A program made the position numbers and the translations under genes. 64,000 nt of DNA, taken from assembly GCA_023436775.1 (NCBI GenBank), contig JAEZHW010000021.1, positions 21,278 to 85,277 of the forward strand. Direction: 5' to 3'. The notes under the pieces were generated by a model. That model was not told the origin of the DNA and ran no database searches. It saw nothing but the letters and a program-made list of their open reading frames with translations. Below, piece by piece: positions 62,101 to 64,000 of this stretch (position 1 is the stretch's first letter; every line of letters begins with the position of its first letter). This DNA is from Actinomycetes bacterium. GTDB lineage: Bacteria > Actinomycetota > Actinomycetes > Actinomycetales > Microbacteriaceae.

Positions 62101-63785
62101 GTGTCGTTCACCCGCCTGCCAGCGCCGCCGATCCCGGCACCGGTGCAGCGGCCGGGACTCGCGATCTGGCTCATGGCGCCGATCGTCGCGGTGGTGGCCT
62201 GGCTGATGACCGGCTCGGTGATCATGCTGGCGCTCGCCGGGACGGCCCCGCTGGGGGCGCTGGTGACGGCTTGGGAAGGGAAACGTCGCCGCCGTCGGGA
62301 CTGGTTCCGGCAACTGGAACAGTGGCGAGCCAGCGTCGACGAGGCCGCCTCGGGGATCCGACGGGAACACCGCGAGGCGGTGCGAGCCTTCGCCGCCCAG
62401 ATTGCAACAGCATCGGAGGACGGACACGGATCCGTGCTTGTGCCGATCGGGACTACTGACCTTCATGCGCCGGTTGAGGCGGATGCCGGGGGAACCCCGG
62501 CCATGTGTGACGACGAACGCATCGCGACCTCGCAGCGCGAGGCCGACGCGCAATTGCACCGCGTGCGGGCGCAGTTGCAGCGCGTCGCACACGCGCCAGT
62601 GGCCCTGGTCTTGACGCCACGGTCGCAGGCGGCTGTGGTGGGCCCGCGTGTGCTGGCGGCAGCCGTCGTGCACGGGATCGCGGCCGGGGTCGGAGGCAGC
62701 GTCTCGGTCGGTCGGTACCCGAGCGTTTCGGTCAGTGCTGGCACTGGCACTGGCACTGACGCTGCGGTTACCCTGCGCGCTCGCCCTCAGGTCGAGTCGG
62801 ACGATTCGGTCCAGGTACTGGTGCGGCCAGATGGTCACCTGCGCGTCGCTGGTGCTCGGCTCCTCGGTCCCTTCGGGCCGGTGGATGCCGAGGCCGCATT
62901 CGTCCAGCCAGCCCTGGCACCAGCGCCCGGCGTGCGATCGATCGACCCCGGTGGACTGTCGCTGTCGGAGGCGATCCTTGGGTTGGACCAGGCGGTGTTC
63001 CGGGTCCCGGTAGGCGTGGCGATCGGTGGCTCGGACCATGAGGCCGACCTCCTGTGGTTGGACCTGCTGCGCGACGGCCCCCACGCCCTGGTCGGCGGCA
63101 CGACGGGTTCTGGCAAGACCGAGTTTCTCATCACCTGGCTGGTGGCGCTCGCGGCAGTGCATTCCCCGAATGAGCTCGGACTGCTGCTCATCGACTTCAA
63201 AGGCGGGTCCGGCTTTGCCCCGGTGGAGTCGCTGCCGCATTGCCTGGGGCTGGTGACCGATCTGGATGCGGCAGAGGCGACCCGGGTGGTGGACAGTCTC
63301 GCCGCGGAACTGCGACGACGTGAGCGGGTGATGCGGGACTTGGGCGTGCGGACCGCGGATGAGGCGCACTTGCCGAGGCTGGTGGTCGCGATCGATGAGT
63401 ATGCAGCGCTGCGCGACCTCGTGCCGTCCGCGGCGGAACGGCTCACCGATGTCGCTGCTCGGGGACGATCGCTGGGGGTGCACCTGATCATCGCCACCCA
63501 GCGACCGCTGGGTGTGGTCGGGGATGCCCTGCTGGCCAATGTGGCGCTCCGGGTCCTGCTGCGTGTCCATGACGCGCACGAGAGCACTGCCGTGGTTGGC
63601 AGTCCTGTGGCTGCGGAATTCCCTGCTAGCCAGCCGGGCCTCGCCGCCATTCGCACGGCGGATGGCTTGCGGCAGGGACAGATTCTGCCGGCCGACCCGG
63701 CGCTGCTGGCCCGGGCCCATGCCGCTGCGCCGAGCACGACGCCACGGCCGTGGTTACCGCCGCTGCCGCCCGAGCTGCCGCTCGA
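62101..63785 (+). CDS. FtsK/SpoIIIE-domain ATPase, 3' part lost at an abrupt junction
   Basis: From the GTG at 62101 the frame stays open to the window end. Residues 1-55 include two hydrophobic segments (AIWLMAPIVAVVAWLMTG, VIMLALAGTAPLGALV). A basic, helical and less conserved region follows. The ATPase domain has Walker A VGGTTGSGKTE (about residue 335), 'LGLLLIDFKGGSGFAPVESLPH' and Walker B 'LVVAIDEYAALRDLV', then 'RSLGVHLIIATQRPLGVVGDALLANVALRVLLRV'. This is the EccC/FtsK-type domain of proteins near PP2C genes in Microbacteriaceae. 'PWLPPLPPELPLE' would normally lead to further FtsK sequence, but the protein changes character near 63780. A weak -10 (TGAACT, 62089-62094) lies six bases before the GTG. 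Confidence 0.8.
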
Positions 63786-64000
63786 GCGGCACCGGCAGAT
63801 CGGCCTCGGTGGTTCGAAGGAACTGCATTTCTTCGACGACGAAACGCAGGACTGGGGCGCGCCCGACTACCGGCGCTACCACCGCCTCTTCCCGGTCTAT
63901 CCGGACGCGACCATCAACGGCGAATGCACGCCGGTCTATTTCTTCTGGCCGCCGGCACTCGACCGCATCAGCGCCTACAGCCCCGACCTCCGCTTCATCG
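63786..64000 (+). other. Sulfotransferase-like segment fused in frame, cut by window end
   Basis: The continuing frame reads HRQIGLGGSKELHFFDDETQ, later YRRYHRLFPVYP, GECTPVYFFWPP and ISAYSPDLRFI. This is the internal part of a bacterial sulfotransferase (PAPS-dependent), where 'KELHFFD', 'GExTPxY' and 'RI...P..K.I' are conserved. The N-terminal PAPS loop (KxGTT) is missing because FtsK sequence replaces it. Codon use looks different (CTC, TTC, GCG-rich, less GTG). It may be a recombination product or an assembly chimera. Confidence 0.65.

Noticed and set aside
61642..63720. 692-codon minus-strand frame over the PP2C and FtsK genes
   Set aside because: Shadow of two genes with clear motifs; no start signal.

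Overview
The window is high-GC DNA (by eye mid-60s percent, not computed), almost fully coding, with GTG starts, many promoters whose -10 element (TAnnnT) sits directly before a start codon, two clpP genes beside clpX, a group II truncated haemoglobin, a DUF6993-type lipoprotein and an MsiK-dependent type of sugar ABC operon. This fits an actinobacterium of the order Micrococcales, most likely a Microbacteriaceae-like organism. The assignment is an inference from gene content, not a search.

Layout. 1-2.2 kb: edge of a decayed prophage (minor capsid gene running off the left end, a portal gene reduced to its C-terminus, a fragment of an unrelated secreted protein on the other strand, one small gene). 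2.3-8 kb: msrA, then a LysR regulator divergent from a cyclic-amidohydrolase / ABC transporter operon closed by a strong terminator. 8.2-16.1 kb: an ssb paralogue, a DUF6993 lipoprotein, a 1166-residue surface protein ending in a G10 tract, ettA, a membrane protein, a thioesterase and rpmJ. 16.2-26.8 kb: TauE-type exporter, acyl-CoA thioesterase II, FAD dehydrogenase, globin/MscS/hydrolase operon, aminopeptidase N. 26.9-29 kb: a short island of less GC-rich DNA with a DUF6188 gene and a 502-residue orphan. 29-33.2 kb: RraB-like, rpiB, Nei-type glycosylase, dps, O-antigen-ligase-like protein. 33.2-39.2 kb: tRNA-Gly, tRNA-Pro, trigger factor, clpP1-clpP2 under a ClgR-type box, clpX.

39.3-47.3 kb: a membrane protein, then a ROK repressor with a TTATTT-N7-AAATAA operator, a sugar-binding lipoprotein, two permeases, a GH15 glucosidase and a GH66 dextranase without signal peptide. 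Together these read as uptake and cytosolic breakdown of alpha-1,6-glucans (isomalto- or cycloisomalto-oligosaccharides). No ATPase gene is in the operon, so a shared one elsewhere is expected. 47.4-55.5 kb: methyltransferase, glycosyltransferase, small membrane and hypothetical proteins, valS, TetR. 55.5-60.6 kb: a TetR-flanked family-5 ABC importer (binding protein, two permeases, fused double ATPase). 60.6-64 kb: ogt, a PP2C phosphatase and an FtsK/SpoIIIE protein that changes abruptly, in frame, into a sulfotransferase-like sequence about 215 bases before the window end.

The items most worth a second look are the GH66/GH15 operon, the G10 tract whose loss of one base would fuse the surface protein to EttA, the FtsK-sulfotransferase junction, the ClgR box, the recurrent leaderless promoters and the 27-29 kb island.
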